Positions 22,624-34,700 of a DNA stretch of 64,000 nucleotides are shown here, in pieces (within the stretch, counting starts at the first letter, position 1; each line of letters starts with the position of its first letter). The DNA is from Steinernema hermaphroditum (Eukaryota > Nematoda > Chromadorea > Rhabditida > Steinernematidae): assembly GCA_030435675.1 (NCBI GenBank), contig CM059622.1, positions 16,740,001 to 16,804,000 of the forward strand, read 5' to 3'. The notes under the pieces were generated by a model that had not been told where the DNA came from, did no database searches, and worked only from the letters and a program-made list of their open reading frames with translations. The position numbers and the translations under genes were made by a program.

Positions 22624-25600
22624 ATGGACGAAGAAGAGGCGAGCTGTCGGATCTGTTACGCCGGAGCCGACGACGAGCCACTGTATTCGCCCTGTCGATG
22701 CTCCGGCACCGCCAAGTACATCCACCAAACGTGCTGGGAACGCCTCTGTGAGCATCGGCCCCGGAAGGACGACAAATGTGACCTCTGCCTGTGTGAGATA
22801 CACTCACAAGAAGTCGAGGTGGACAGGGGACTCGTCACGAGGATCGTTCTTCTTCAAGGTATCCACATCTAGCTTCATGTCTTCATCACAGGTTTTAGCG
22901 CTTAATTTGTACTTTTTGGAAGGTCTCTTCCGGGTCATTATGATCTCTTCTTTCATAATCAACTCCTTCTGGCAAGAACACTTCAGTTCGATCACGTTCC
23001 ACATCCTGTGTCGATCGTATCGCAGGCGAGAGGAGACGGGAAAGTGGCTTTTCGGCGAAGCGTTCGCGCAATCGCGACTTCCTTCTGTCGGAAAGGTCCA
23101 CTCCAGGGAGAAGATTCGCAATGTCACCAGCTGGCAAGTTGTCAAGCACGACGGAACGCTGGCTGCCTATTTTATCGGGTTGGCCTGTGCTTTCGCGCTG
23201 GCCGGCGAACTGCTCGATATGTCACGTAAGTGGGGCTTCGAACACCCGGATAACAAGGCTATTTGGTTATGGCCGTTCAGAATTGGGGATTCTCCTCCAT
23301 ATGCTAGGCATCTTGATCAAGTTTCAACCCTTTGCTCGATCGGAATCTTTGTATAAGGCGTTAAAAACGTCTGGACTAGCTTTGAGGTGCCACCAACAGA
23401 TGCTTTTTTAATTGAAAGTCGTCTCAAAAACAGCTGAAATGGTCGACAGGTGAAAAAAATGTATAAAATAGTCGGGCACCGCCATAAGACTGCCCAGTCT
23501 ACTCACCTACGGGTCCACCCCAGAAGGGGGAACTGCTCAAGTCGCTCCCCTAAGATGCGATATATATTTTGCCTATACAGTCTGTTGCATAAAGATAGGA
23601 CCACCCCGCTACTTTCAATATTTTAAGGAAAGTATATCCTTAAAAGATTTAGCAGCCAGTACCTGAAAGAGAAACTCTTTTTGTCAATCTGTTTTCATAA
23701 AAATCTTAAAAAAAACAGGGTGGCCCTGTCTTTATGCAACAGACTGTTTGAGATGTTAGTACCTGGTCTCTACTTCAATTAAACCTCAAGATGAGTGGAA
23801 TAGGTGGTCATCCACTGTAGAATTGTCAATGATTCGAAATGTCGAATATCAAACGAACCATTCGACAAACCTAGTTCACTATCTTTGAGAGCTCTTCTAA
23901 GTGAAGATGAACTAGGCTTTATTACATATTCCTGACTCACTCCTACAGTAACCCTTTTATGTCTGCCCAAATAACAAGCATGGCTTAGCGCCCTTTTGTA
24001 GTTAAGATCACAGCGTCCTTACGGGTGGCAAGACCTCTGAACCTCTATTCGTATGGAGACGTGTGTTTACGGCCGGTAGGCTACTACGGTAGGTCTTGCC
24101 ACCCACGGGGACAGGTGTTTTGGGTGGCTCATTATTGCGAAAGCGTTCCGTTCGTGATTGGTCGGAGTGGGTTCAACGCCGCCCTCAGTCCTCAATTTGT
24201 CGGACGCTTAAAGCTAGAATTGGAGATTTACTTAAGCTGTACACCTAACGGCAGCCTAGGAACAGCACACAGAACACACATAGACGAACGGACTCAGATG
24301 TTCTTCGTTAGAATAAAGGGGTTCACTACTTATTTTATTGGGTTGGTTCATTGAGCATTTCGAACAGCGTAAACATCTCATAGTTTCGCAATATTTCCAT
24401 TCTCGGTGAAACCGGTGGGCACGCTGTTGAGTATAGTACAGTAATTCTTACACAACACTATGATTTCTATTCTGTCTCAATGGCCATTTTTCTGGCACCT
24501 CGAGTACAGGCTTCCTACCACAGGAACATTTAAGCAAGATCTGTGTTGATTGCTTTCCTTCGACGTTTTCCTTCTGTTCCACTAAACACACATTTTCCAG
24601 CCTCAATAATCGGCTCCCTTCTCTGGACATACGTGTGGAAAACTGACAGTTTCTCTTCGCCGAGTAACCTGACTTCGTCGTACTTCCGGAACGAGATCCT
24701 TAACCTGACCTCACACGAACAAACGAAGTGCGCTATGAACGGAATAAGAGAAGAATCTTTCGCCGAAATAATCTATTCGGTGTCGTCAACGGTCCTTGAG
24801 ATGATGGAGTACTGGTGGCAGTTGATTCCCATCCTCGCCATAGTAATGTTCGCTTTTATGTACGTTGCATACTTTGCTGGCACACTCTGAATTGGTCTTC
24901 TTTCCAGAACAAGGGAGTCGATAGTGAATGTGACCTTTTCGGTTCTGCACAGCATTTGGCTCGGATTCTTCATAAACTCGCTCATTATGGTAAGTGGACT
25001 GTGTGTGGATACGTAGGCAGACGTGGAAACGAATAGAAACGATAGCTCCATAGGGGTTCCTGTTCAAAATATGAAAGATGTCCGCTACGGGATTGTCCAC
25101 AATGATGAGTTACGTCCCATTTTTTTACCAAAAAAATTGACCTCTAAGAACATTTGATCAGGAAACGGACCGTGCGTGGGATTGACAGGGCATAGGATAA
25201 GCTATGAACCAACCAGGGAAGAGGTGAGCATGGACCGCGAAAAGGACAGGCCATGAACCGGGCATAGAATGAGCCATGAATCAAGGAAGAGGTGGATCTG
25301 TTTGTGAAAGATCGTTATGACCGTTAGCTAAGCCTAAAACACTCATTTATTTTAGGTCTCCTGCACCGGATGGCTCCCCGAGATATACATGTCTCTTGGT
25401 TCCGCCAGCCAGTACATGCTGATGCTCGTAGTTGGGTACTACTTCCTCGACACGCCGGCCACCAACTTTCTGGAAGCTCTCGGCTCCTACATTCCACTCA
25501 GTTTCGACTCATCGGCCGTTTTACATCCTTTCCGCTATCAATCCTACTCCGAAAACGTGAAATCCGCTTTGAAGAGCTTGGTAATTGAGTCATTTCACTC

Positions 25601-27854
25601 CTGTTTTGCAAGAGTACGATTTCAGTTTTTCTCTCACTTCTTCATGGTCATATCGTTCTCCATTCCACTCACTCTTTCGTCGTGTTTCATGCCGAGTTGG
25701 CTCTTTCTCGGGGATTGCCTACACGGAGAAGACCTGTCGCTAGGAGGCAAACGATCACTTCTTGGCGTGGAACTCGGCGGAGTCAACATGATGTTCAAAG
25801 TGGTATGATGGACTGGTTTGAAGAGGTTGGGTACGGTATGCTTTGCAGATTTTTGTTGTCCACTACATCTGCAACACGTCACTCACATATGACTATTTCT
25901 TCAAAATGCAGGACTTTGTGTCGAAGGAGGTCTTTGAAGGTGAGTTGAGGTGGCCTACCTGGTCAACATCTGTCAACCGATGATGGGGGTTCCGGTTTTG
26001 TGTTAGTCGCGTCGTACAAAATGAGTCAAAACAAGCAATGAAGCGGGCTCGGTGAAACGGATTAATCGGAATCGGCTTGGCTTACGAGGCCAGGCTCCAG
26101 TTCCAGCTTAGTCTGCTTCAAAACGAGGCAAAAGGACACAACCGAGCACAAGTGAATATCCTCGAAGATAGGCTCCCGTTTTGTACTGAAACGTTGTTAT
26201 GTATTTTGGCGCTGAAAAGGTCTAAGCTTTCCAACATGGACCGTGGGTGGGATGAATGCTGGAGCGGGCATAGGATGAGACATGACCCTAAGAGGAGCTG
26301 AGCAAGGACCGGGAAGGGACGGGGCATGGTCATAGGACATGAACGGGGAAGAAGCATGAACAGGCAATGGGTTGAGGTGAATGAATGAAAGCGAGACAGT
26401 GAAAAGATTTAAAACGCAAAGGCGATGAGCATGGGCCGGACCGGACCGGGTATAGGCTGACGTATGAAATCTGGCATAGGATCAGACATGTATGGATGAG
26501 GCATGACATGAACCAAGGAAAAGCCGAGCGTGGACCGGGAAGGTAGCATGAATCGCGGAAGGGACTGGTCATAGAAGAGACATGAACGGGGAATAGAACA
26601 TTAGCCGGAAGGAGAAGGGGTGAGCATACATCGGGAGCTGAATGGCGCATGGGCAGAGAATGTCCATGCTTTTTGTGTTTGTCTAAAAAGTTCTTGTCCA
26701 TAGGATGATGCTCACTAAGCCTCAGAACGATCTTTTAACGAGGTTATCAGTGATCAGAGCAATTCTTAAGACTGATGTCTGTCACAAGCAGAGCACTATT
26801 CTTTTTCTCTTTCAGGTGATCGAAGCAAGCCATTCTCATCCAGCAACGAAGCTCTCGCTTGGTCTTTCGTCTTCAGCTGCTTCCTCACACTCTACTTCTG
26901 TTTTCTCGGTTATTCGTCTTTCTAAAAAAGGCATCATCTACTCCGTTTTCAGCTTTCCTCGGAAGATCCCTTTTCTTCTTCGGCCTTGTGCCCTCCTATT
27001 TCGACGTCTACCAAAACGATCTCTTCGCTCACCTTACACTCGGGTTCACTCTCGGATATCTCTTCTTCCTCTCAGTCGGCGATGCGGTCAAGTACGCCTG
27101 CATGTTCATCGGCTGCTTGTCCATCGCCTTCGCCTACTCGATGTTCTTCGAAAGTGCCGCCGCAGCGCCTCTCCGAGCGGAAACCGTCTTTATAATTACG
27201 TGGATGTTCACCGAAATCGATTTGGTAAGAGTTGATTTGAGGGCTGTAGGGGGTCGACTGAGACATGAACTATCATCCCACATTTCTCTCAGCAATGTGA
27301 ACGGACGGTCCAAGTCTAGAGTCCTTAATTGAAAATCTACATGAAAAGCGTTTCAGTGGGAATATGACAACCTGCGAAATATGAAGAAGCTCCTCAAGAT
27401 ATCGTCATTACTGCTCTACTGTTCCATTCCTGCACATATCATAAAGGTTGCTTACGGTAAGTCTATCCATCCTCCCAAATTCATGATTGCGAGAGAGATA
27501 TCTCAGGCTACAGCGACGTATATGACGCATACAGCTCCGACGCCTACATCCTCTTCTGGTTCGTATCGCTTCTGCTAGCTCTCTTCTTCAAGTGCGTGTC
27601 GTTCCTTACAAAACTGACTTATCATCTCAAGTATGAATAGTAAGTTGTCCAGAGGACGCTACCCAAATCTGATGCGGATCTGTTTCAGTGGAGAAATTGT
27701 GAAGGAGCTCGTGAACTACGAGAGATCGCAAGAGGGTCGCAGGCCTCTAAAACAGGTCTTCAATGATTTCATCCGGGAATACCGGAATTGGAGCGTCTAT
27801 AAGTGGTTGAAGGACCGGTATATTACCATGAACGAAGAGGAGGACGATGAATAG
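22624..27854 (+). CDS. RING-CH (MARCH6/Doa10-like) multi-pass membrane E3 ubiquitin ligase, paralog 3
   Basis: A predicted 719-residue protein. Exons: 22624-22858, 22899-23225, 24601-24859, 24908-24989, 25356-25580, 25626-25802, 25849-25939, 26816-26908, 26953-27224, 27357-27456, 27507-27639, 27689-27854. RING-CH finger at residues about 7-56 (CRICYA, CRC, HQTCW, CDLC), then about ten or more hydrophobic spans and an acidic-ended tail. The third exon is longer than in paralogs 1 and 2 and codes for a polar loop with three possible N-glycosylation sites, so it may face the lumen. The acceptor of exon 2 must be the second AG (22897-22898), because the first gives a stop. One donor (26909) is an unusual GTTATT. 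AATAAA at 27921. Confidence 0.87.
23578..23746. mobile_element. Small inverted-repeat element (MITE), about 170 bp
   Basis: The ends CAGTCTGTTGCATAAAGATA and its inverted partner TCTTTATGCAACAGACTG form near-perfect terminal repeats of about 28 bp, with a TA before the left end. Tc1/mariner-derived MITEs look like this. It lies in intron 2 of paralog 3. Confidence 0.7.
24019..24108. repeat. Short hairpin in intron 2 of paralog 3
   Basis: GGGTGGCAAGACCT at the left is matched by AGGTCTTGCCACCC at the right, about 90 bases end to end. Function unknown. Confidence 0.55.
26210..26690 (+). repeat. Degenerate minisatellite in intron 7 of paralog 3
   Basis: Irregular repeats of a unit of roughly 20-40 bases built on CATGAACCGGG, GGGCATAGGATGAG and GACATGAACGGGGAA run through most of the intron. 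A smaller block of the same unit is at about 25160-25310 in intron 4 of the same gene. Confidence 0.65.
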
Positions 27855-28339
27855 AGCTTATTTATTTTTTGTATATTTTGCACACCTGTGATAAAAGTGC
27901 TTTTCGATGCGCTTTGAGTTAATAAATGCTTTAAGTTAATCGCTAATCGGGGATTCTACCTGGGGAACATTTAAAGGTGCCCCCTCCTTCGCCGATCATT
28001 TTTAAACCAGTAGTGGATCCGCGCTTCGCCTGTCACTGATATACATCCATGGTGGGCCTTTTTATGTTCTGCCATAAGCACTACTTCGCTCCCTCGACAC
28101 GCATCGAAACATTCTCCCTTTCTTTTTGTTATTCTTCTAATGAGCCGAGCCACATTTTTTCAGTCGGATTACCCGATCACGTCAACAAGCAGATTATGAT
28201 AGCTTAGACTAATCCCGTCCCGTATAATTTGTTTAAAATGTCCCACATGTTATGTTTGAGTACAATCACATGTTGGAGATTTCCTTATCCCTCAACTCTT
28301 CTCAAAACATTCCGCATTTCCTCCTAATGACTCTAATGA

Positions 28340-28700
28340 GCGCACTCGGTCGTGTATCCGGCGCGGTGCCTCCCCGCGCGCCTCCAACGACTCCTCAGCG
28401 GCGCTGTTAACTCCGACGCACCCGCCGTAATCAATATGTTAATTAACGCCGTCGGCCTTTTTGAGAGAGCGAGAGGAGCGCGCGGCGCGAATTAAATTCA
28501 AATAAATGTGTGGAAAGGAGTGGCACGCGATTAGCCGCATTATGCTCGTCGCCGAAGGCCCCACGCGCCCCGACTCCTCCCCTCCGGCCAGGTGCTACTC
28601 GCCTCCTCAGTGATTAAATCAAGCGTGCGCGGCAAAGAGCCACTTCGCCACGAGCCATAAGCAGCCCTTCCCGTCCCCCGATCGATATGCCCCTCTTCCT
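28340..28700 (+). promoter_or_regulatory. GC-rich block upstream of paralog 4
   Basis: The 350 bases before the gene are markedly more GC-rich than the surroundings (GCGCGGTGCC, CCCCGCGCGCC, GAGCGCGCGGCGCG) and hold TAAT cores (CCGTAATCAATATGTTAATT, GCGAATTAAATTC, GCGATTAGCCGCATTATGC). No reading frame or repeat partner is seen. I infer a promoter or enhancer block; no specific factor can be named. The stretch 27927-28340 before it holds no gene that I recognise. Confidence 0.35.
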
Positions 28701-28734
28701 GACGCCATAATTTTCTAATCGAGACGAAGAAACA

Positions 28735-31700
28735 ATGGCGGAAGACGGCATCGTCTGCCGGATCTGCTACTCAACCGTAGGGGGACCCGTCTATCAGCCG
28801 TGCAAATGCCGTGGCACTCTCGAGCACGTTCACTTCTTCTGCTGGGAGCGATGGGTCGACTCTCGACGCGACAAGGAGCGCCTCAGGGATTTCTGCGACA
28901 TCTGTCGTCACCGCATCAAGAAGGAGATCGGCGTGAAACCCGATGGAGATAGTGTTACATGGGCGATCTACTTGGACGGTGAGTTGCCTGTCTAGATATC
29001 CTGAGGAAACAACAATGCAATCTCTCAGTTTTTTTCCTCAGTTATGTGAAAAATATATTGATGTTGAACATGAAATAAGACGAATTACCGTATAGCATGT
29101 GAACCGATTAAGGCGGAAGTACCATGGTTACAGAACGGCTTATCACGTAGGGTACACCTACATGATTTCCGGCCCTTCTAGTTTAAGGGTCTAGGTCCTA
29201 GAACGACTGAACTTGCCTCTCAAGATACGTGGTCTACTGGATTCAACAACTTCCTGAAGCTACAATTTCTTTCCCTTAGCTAAACGGTCCTGTTAGACAT
29301 GATAAATTTCCTACTATATGAGAAATAGCTTGCATCTCTGAATAACGACTCGAATAACAAGGATTACGGTACTTCTTTTTTTGTTTTCTGTTGAATTATC
29401 GTATAGCGTGTGAACCGTATAAGCCGGAAGCGGGTGGTCTATAATCGTGCAGAGACCTATCCCAGTAAACAGTCAAACAGGCACCATATGATGTCCACCT
29501 CTTATGACATCTAGGAGGCTAGGTCCTGAAACGACTGAGCTTGTCTCTCAGGATACTGATAGTCTACTTGAGTCTTCGAGTCTTCAATTGCCCTAACTAT
29601 TTGGGTCTTAAAACGACTATTTCGTTCCCTTCCTTACATGGAGCCTGTTAGACAGGATGAACTTTTTACTAATGCTGAAACATGAGAAGTAACTTGTGTC
29701 TCTGAATCACGACTCGAATGACGGGAATTACGGTACTTTTCATACAAATACGACATGATCTGGGCGGAAGTGATACCGGAAGGGGTCATAAGATTCAAAA
29801 CCGTATCCGTAATTTAACATCATCTGATAAGACTTGAGAAGTAGCTAGTGCCTCTGGGATTACGGTACTTTTCGTACAATTACGGCCTGGATGCCAGCGA
29901 ATAATGTATAATTCAGCATCATTTGATAGACACAAATTTTGCTTCTTTTATTAAAACTCAATACCCTATTCTTTTCAGCCCTCTTCAAGTACACGCTCTC
30001 CTTCATCGGCTTCAAAATCGCCATCTACGCAACAGTCCTTCTCCCACTGTTCCTTCTATGGGACGTCACGCAACCCTGGACCGTCGTGCTCACCCCGCTG
30101 ACCGTGGCCATCGGCTACATTCCCTGCTTGTTTCGCCACTTCTGCACGGAGATCAAGTGGAACCCGAAGAAACCGTTTGCCATCCAGAGCCTCCCTGACT
30201 ACACTAAACTGAAAGACGACAAGGAACAGCCTCGCATTCGAGATGTGTCCTACAAGACACTGTTCGCGACGGACATGCTCTACTACGGTATCGCGCTTGT
30301 CTTCGCCGTCGGAGTCAACTTCGTCGCCATGGGCGCCAAGTCGTTGCGTGAGTTCTTCTGTGACATTTGAGTTGTGAGAAGCAGAACGTTACTAAGGGTA
30401 ACGAGATGCACATAGAGGCGCTGATTAAGCGCACCTTTGGAGGAGAGCGCGCGTAAATGCCACACATTGAATCTATGGGTGGTGGATTTGAGTACGGTAG
30501 TGGAGGGATTTGTAATGGATTTGTAATGGCTTTGGTTCCTCCTCTCTATCAGTAATAGGTTACACTAAACGATCTATTTATAGCTCGCTCATTTTGATAG
30601 TAAAAAAACCTAATTACGTATGCCACACGCTCTCAGTGTTGCATAGCCAAAGGCAATCGATAGTGGTACGCGGTAGCATTCGTGGATACGGTAGTGGTCG
30701 GCTGGTATGACGTGGAAAAGGACGATGATTGTATGAATCGCTTCGACTGGCTCTAAAGTTAAAAATCGATGATATGCTAAGATCGATGATACTGCTAATA
30801 CGGTGCAATATGTAAGTATCGGGCAACGGTAACATGTTGGATGGGCCTTCAAAAACATTAAGGGACCCTTTGGAAGTGGCAGCATCGCATCAAGCAGAAA
30901 ATTAGCACACAAATAGGTCTACATAGGTGAGCCCAACAATCTGATTGGCCAATACCCGTACCACTTCACGTAAACTGCAACCGGTAAAGGCGACATTGTG
31001 AGAGGGTTCGACCCCCTCCCTCTTAGTCATTCCGTTATAGTATTCACTGTTTCGGGCTTGTAGGCTTCACAGTATTGCCCACATCTGCCCCCCCCCCCCC
31101 CCACATTGGACGTTACTTTTGACCAGTGTTTATATGGGTTTAATGTTCACTCGCATAGTATGCAGTCTATTTGCGAGCTCGATCTGAGGCGGAAAGTTCA
31201 CTTTGGAAGGGTCCCTTGTAAGTACAAAACACGATCTTTGTCTCCAGATTTGTCTTTTTATGCAAAGAATTGCTCTTGGACATTTCTGGTGCAAAATCAA
31301 AAAGGACATACTCTGGAACTGCACACCATGTGAATTGTGCCATAAACTACCCGAAGATCCCACGAAATCGAAAATTTTCAATGGCCTTCTTTTTGTGATA
31401 CGGTAGTGGTAATTCATAGGAGTAGATCACTGAAAAATATTATCAGGACAGACATCGTACTGAAATGTATCTGCCTTGATCTGCAGATTTATTTTTCCGG
31501 AAGAATCTTAATAAGAGACCTCACTGAAATGGTGCATTCACAGCTGGTTCCTTTGGGTAACAAAGAACGCTAATTACATGTGCCGAGCGCTCTTTGAACA
31601 TTGAAAATACAATTTCGCATCGGTGAGCAAAGGATACGGTAATGAGCCAGGAAAACAAGGGTGTTATAAAGTCTCCATTGTAAGCTTTTGTAATTCGCTA

Positions 31701-34700
31701 CGCTAATTACATGTGAAAACAAAACAGAAACGAGGTAATGCGACGATCAGTGAGTAAACAGCTCAAAGATACGGTAGCTAGTGACATGTTTTTCCTTAGT
31801 TAATCTGTTATAAACGCGGCTGCGCGCGAATTCGCGCCTTCGAATTACTAAAAGCCGAGTAGCCTTGCGGGCGGCAAGATTGGCGCTCATGGAAGGGGCA
31901 GAAGTTGGGGCCAAAAAACTGTAGCCCTGCGGGAGACAAGACACCAATAGCCCTGCGGGTGGTAAGAGACCATAGCCCTGCGGGCGGCAAGATTGGCGCT
32001 CATGTAAATGGCTGAACTTGGCCGAAAAAATGTAAAGTTTCAGGAAACTCGAACCGAGACTCTGCTGGTTACAAAATATGCAAAAAACCACTGAAAAACT
32101 GCAAAAAAAAACTAAAAGCCTAGCATCGCCAGAGAGGTAGTGGAAGTAAAGCGCTACCATCTCAACTGTCTGTGTGGTTCATTGCGAACGTTCTCTGTTT
32201 GTAAGCGAGCGGTGTCGGGTTCGGTTCCCCTCGGGGTCCTTTAGTAGGAGACTTGTTAAATAGGGTATTGTGTACAACAGCCACAAAATAATGGTCTTCG
32301 CGGCTCACCTTCCATCTGCTCCACCTAATCTGCATCTGGCACTTGGAAGCCTTTACTTAAAAGGGCGGCGTTCCATTTTTGGATTCTAAGTAGATTTTTG
32401 GAGCACAGATCTGTTTTTAATTCCACATTTCTTGAAGCTCGCACAAAAATAGGACGTATGGAATGTGTGCAATTAGGGTCACTATCCACGGGAAATGACA
32501 GCTTTACGAGAAAGTGATGTCAAGTCGTTAGTGGAATTGGCAAAGACTACAATTCAATCCACCCTTTCATCAAGAAAAAATAAGCCGAATTCGCTCTGGA
32601 ATACACACTTTAATAGTGAAAACATTCTTTCAGTGATCGCCCACGTCAACCCTATGGCCATTCTGGAATATGTCCCAATCGCCCTGGTCGTCTACTATCA
32701 CTCTGGATGTCTCTTCGAAGGGTCAGACCTAATCCACAGCGATCATAGCCAGAATACCGATTTTTAGTGCTCTGTATCGTAGTGCAAATCGGCTCGTCTA
32801 CGATATTATCAGCACAGTTCTCGCTCGTAACTTATGCTTTATGGCTACGGTAGTTGCCACCTTATATTCACGCTGTACTACCGTATTTTTGTAGTTCTTT
32901 TTCGATGGATGTGTCGTTGACTTCTACAAGACATGCACCTTCTCTCAGCAGCTTCTTGTCAACAGCATCGCCTCGGGCCTGAGTCGGATCGCCGTCAATT
33001 CCCACAAATACTACTGTCACCTCAATGGACTCAATCACAACGACACCAAGTACATCTACTACAAAGTCCGATTTGAAACGTTTCAGGACGCTTTCAAGTC
33101 GATCGCTGCGTACACGGTAATCATCTAAAACGTGGAAAGATAGAAACGGTGTCTAGGGCTACACGATCTACTGGCACTTCACCTTCATCATCGGACCCGT
33201 TGCCGTCGGCTCTCTCCTCTTCCCTTCGGCTAGACCTATCAAGCTCGGCTACTGTGAGCCATTTGACCGTAACAGCAGTGGACCGATTAGCGCTGATGTG
33301 GCGGAGTTCAACTATATGTTCTGGCAAGGTGTGGATATGACGGTCAAGTTGGTAAGTGAAGGTGGAAGTGAGTGAGTTGATACAAAACAGCGTAGTCACG
33401 GGGTAATATGATTTGAGCCAAGAATTCATGCCAAACTGGCTCAGAATTGAACACCCTTCCAAGAAACTGATTTCACCAACGTGCTCAGCGACCTCAGAAA
33501 CAGGGGACCACAAACTCTCAGAATTTGTAAAAAAACTTTTTTTTGTCCATGACCGACCACTTTAGCTGCTTACGGTAGGCAGATAGGGCAGATTGGAGTC
33601 GCAGTAAAAACAAGGCACCTACATATCTCTTTCAGGCTTTCATCGTCTGCGTCCAAAACGTCGGCGAAGTTTGCTACTTTTTCCACAAGCTGATTACGTT
33701 CATCGAAAAAATGACCAAGACTGAAGGTATGACCTTTCCACGGTGGCAATCTGTAAAAATACTTTCAGATAAGTTCAAAAACAACATGTCTCTGGATATG
33801 ACCGTCTGGACAACTGGACTCGTTCTCACTCTGACTGCATACTACGCCTTCACATGTAAGGCCTCACGCATCAATTCCCTTCACAAATGAGGTTTTAGTG
33901 TTCCTCGGACGCGTGCTGGTCAGCCTCGTGCCGGCCTACTTCACCTCAATCTGCAATGACGACATCATGGCTTTCGTGATCGCCTGCGTCTTCTATCGTA
34001 TTTTCTACACGTCGGTCATCAACTACGCCAAAGCCCTCGGCATCGCTCTCCAAGGCCTGCTCTTCGTCGCGATGTGGTACTTGGTTGCGGCGCAGTTCCC
34101 GGTTACGGTCATGAACCTCCAAACTCTCCTTCTTCTTCGGCTCCTCCATGAGCCTGGTGGATTTGTAAGATGACCATGTCGATCTAACACGATGCTGATT
34201 CTCTCAGATCTTCACGCAGCTGTCTTTCCTCCGAACGGCCCTGGTCAGAACTTTTATCGCATTAGGTGTTGTCGCGCTCATCAGAGCGCCAGCGTTCATC
34301 CCTGGCATTGGAAAGTATTACTACTTTTGCTACTTGCCTGTGGTGGTCCTTGGATATACCGTATACCAGTACGCCGTCCTCTATCGTGGATTGATGTTCC
34401 GTCTGAAGTTGGAGTAGTGAGTAGTTTTTGGCATTGTATGTTAATGCTCATAACAGGCTATGGAGATCAGTTTAGGGACTTAGAATTCACGGCTGAACTT
34501 GATCTTCAAGAAATGGTCAAAATTAGGCTAGATTGACTGTGATTCAATTCTAGAGAGGTGTCGATGGTTCTAGAAGCGTTATTCAATGCCAGCCACTAGG
34601 TGTTCTATGGAGCAATACACGTCAGAATGAGCACGGCAGACCTAAATCTACATACAGGGTGTTCCATAAGTTCTGTAACGGATTTCAAAATGTGTGTTTT

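Noticed and set aside
26330..26701. Minus-strand 123-codon frame in intron 7 of paralog 3
   Set aside because: It is produced by the minisatellite repeat and has no other support.
33899..34164. Apparent frameshift in exon 9 of paralog 4
   Set aside because: A different frame gave a plausible LSFFFGSS end, but the donor is GT at 34165. The original frame then ends in phase 0 and joins the next exon correctly, so no frameshift is needed.
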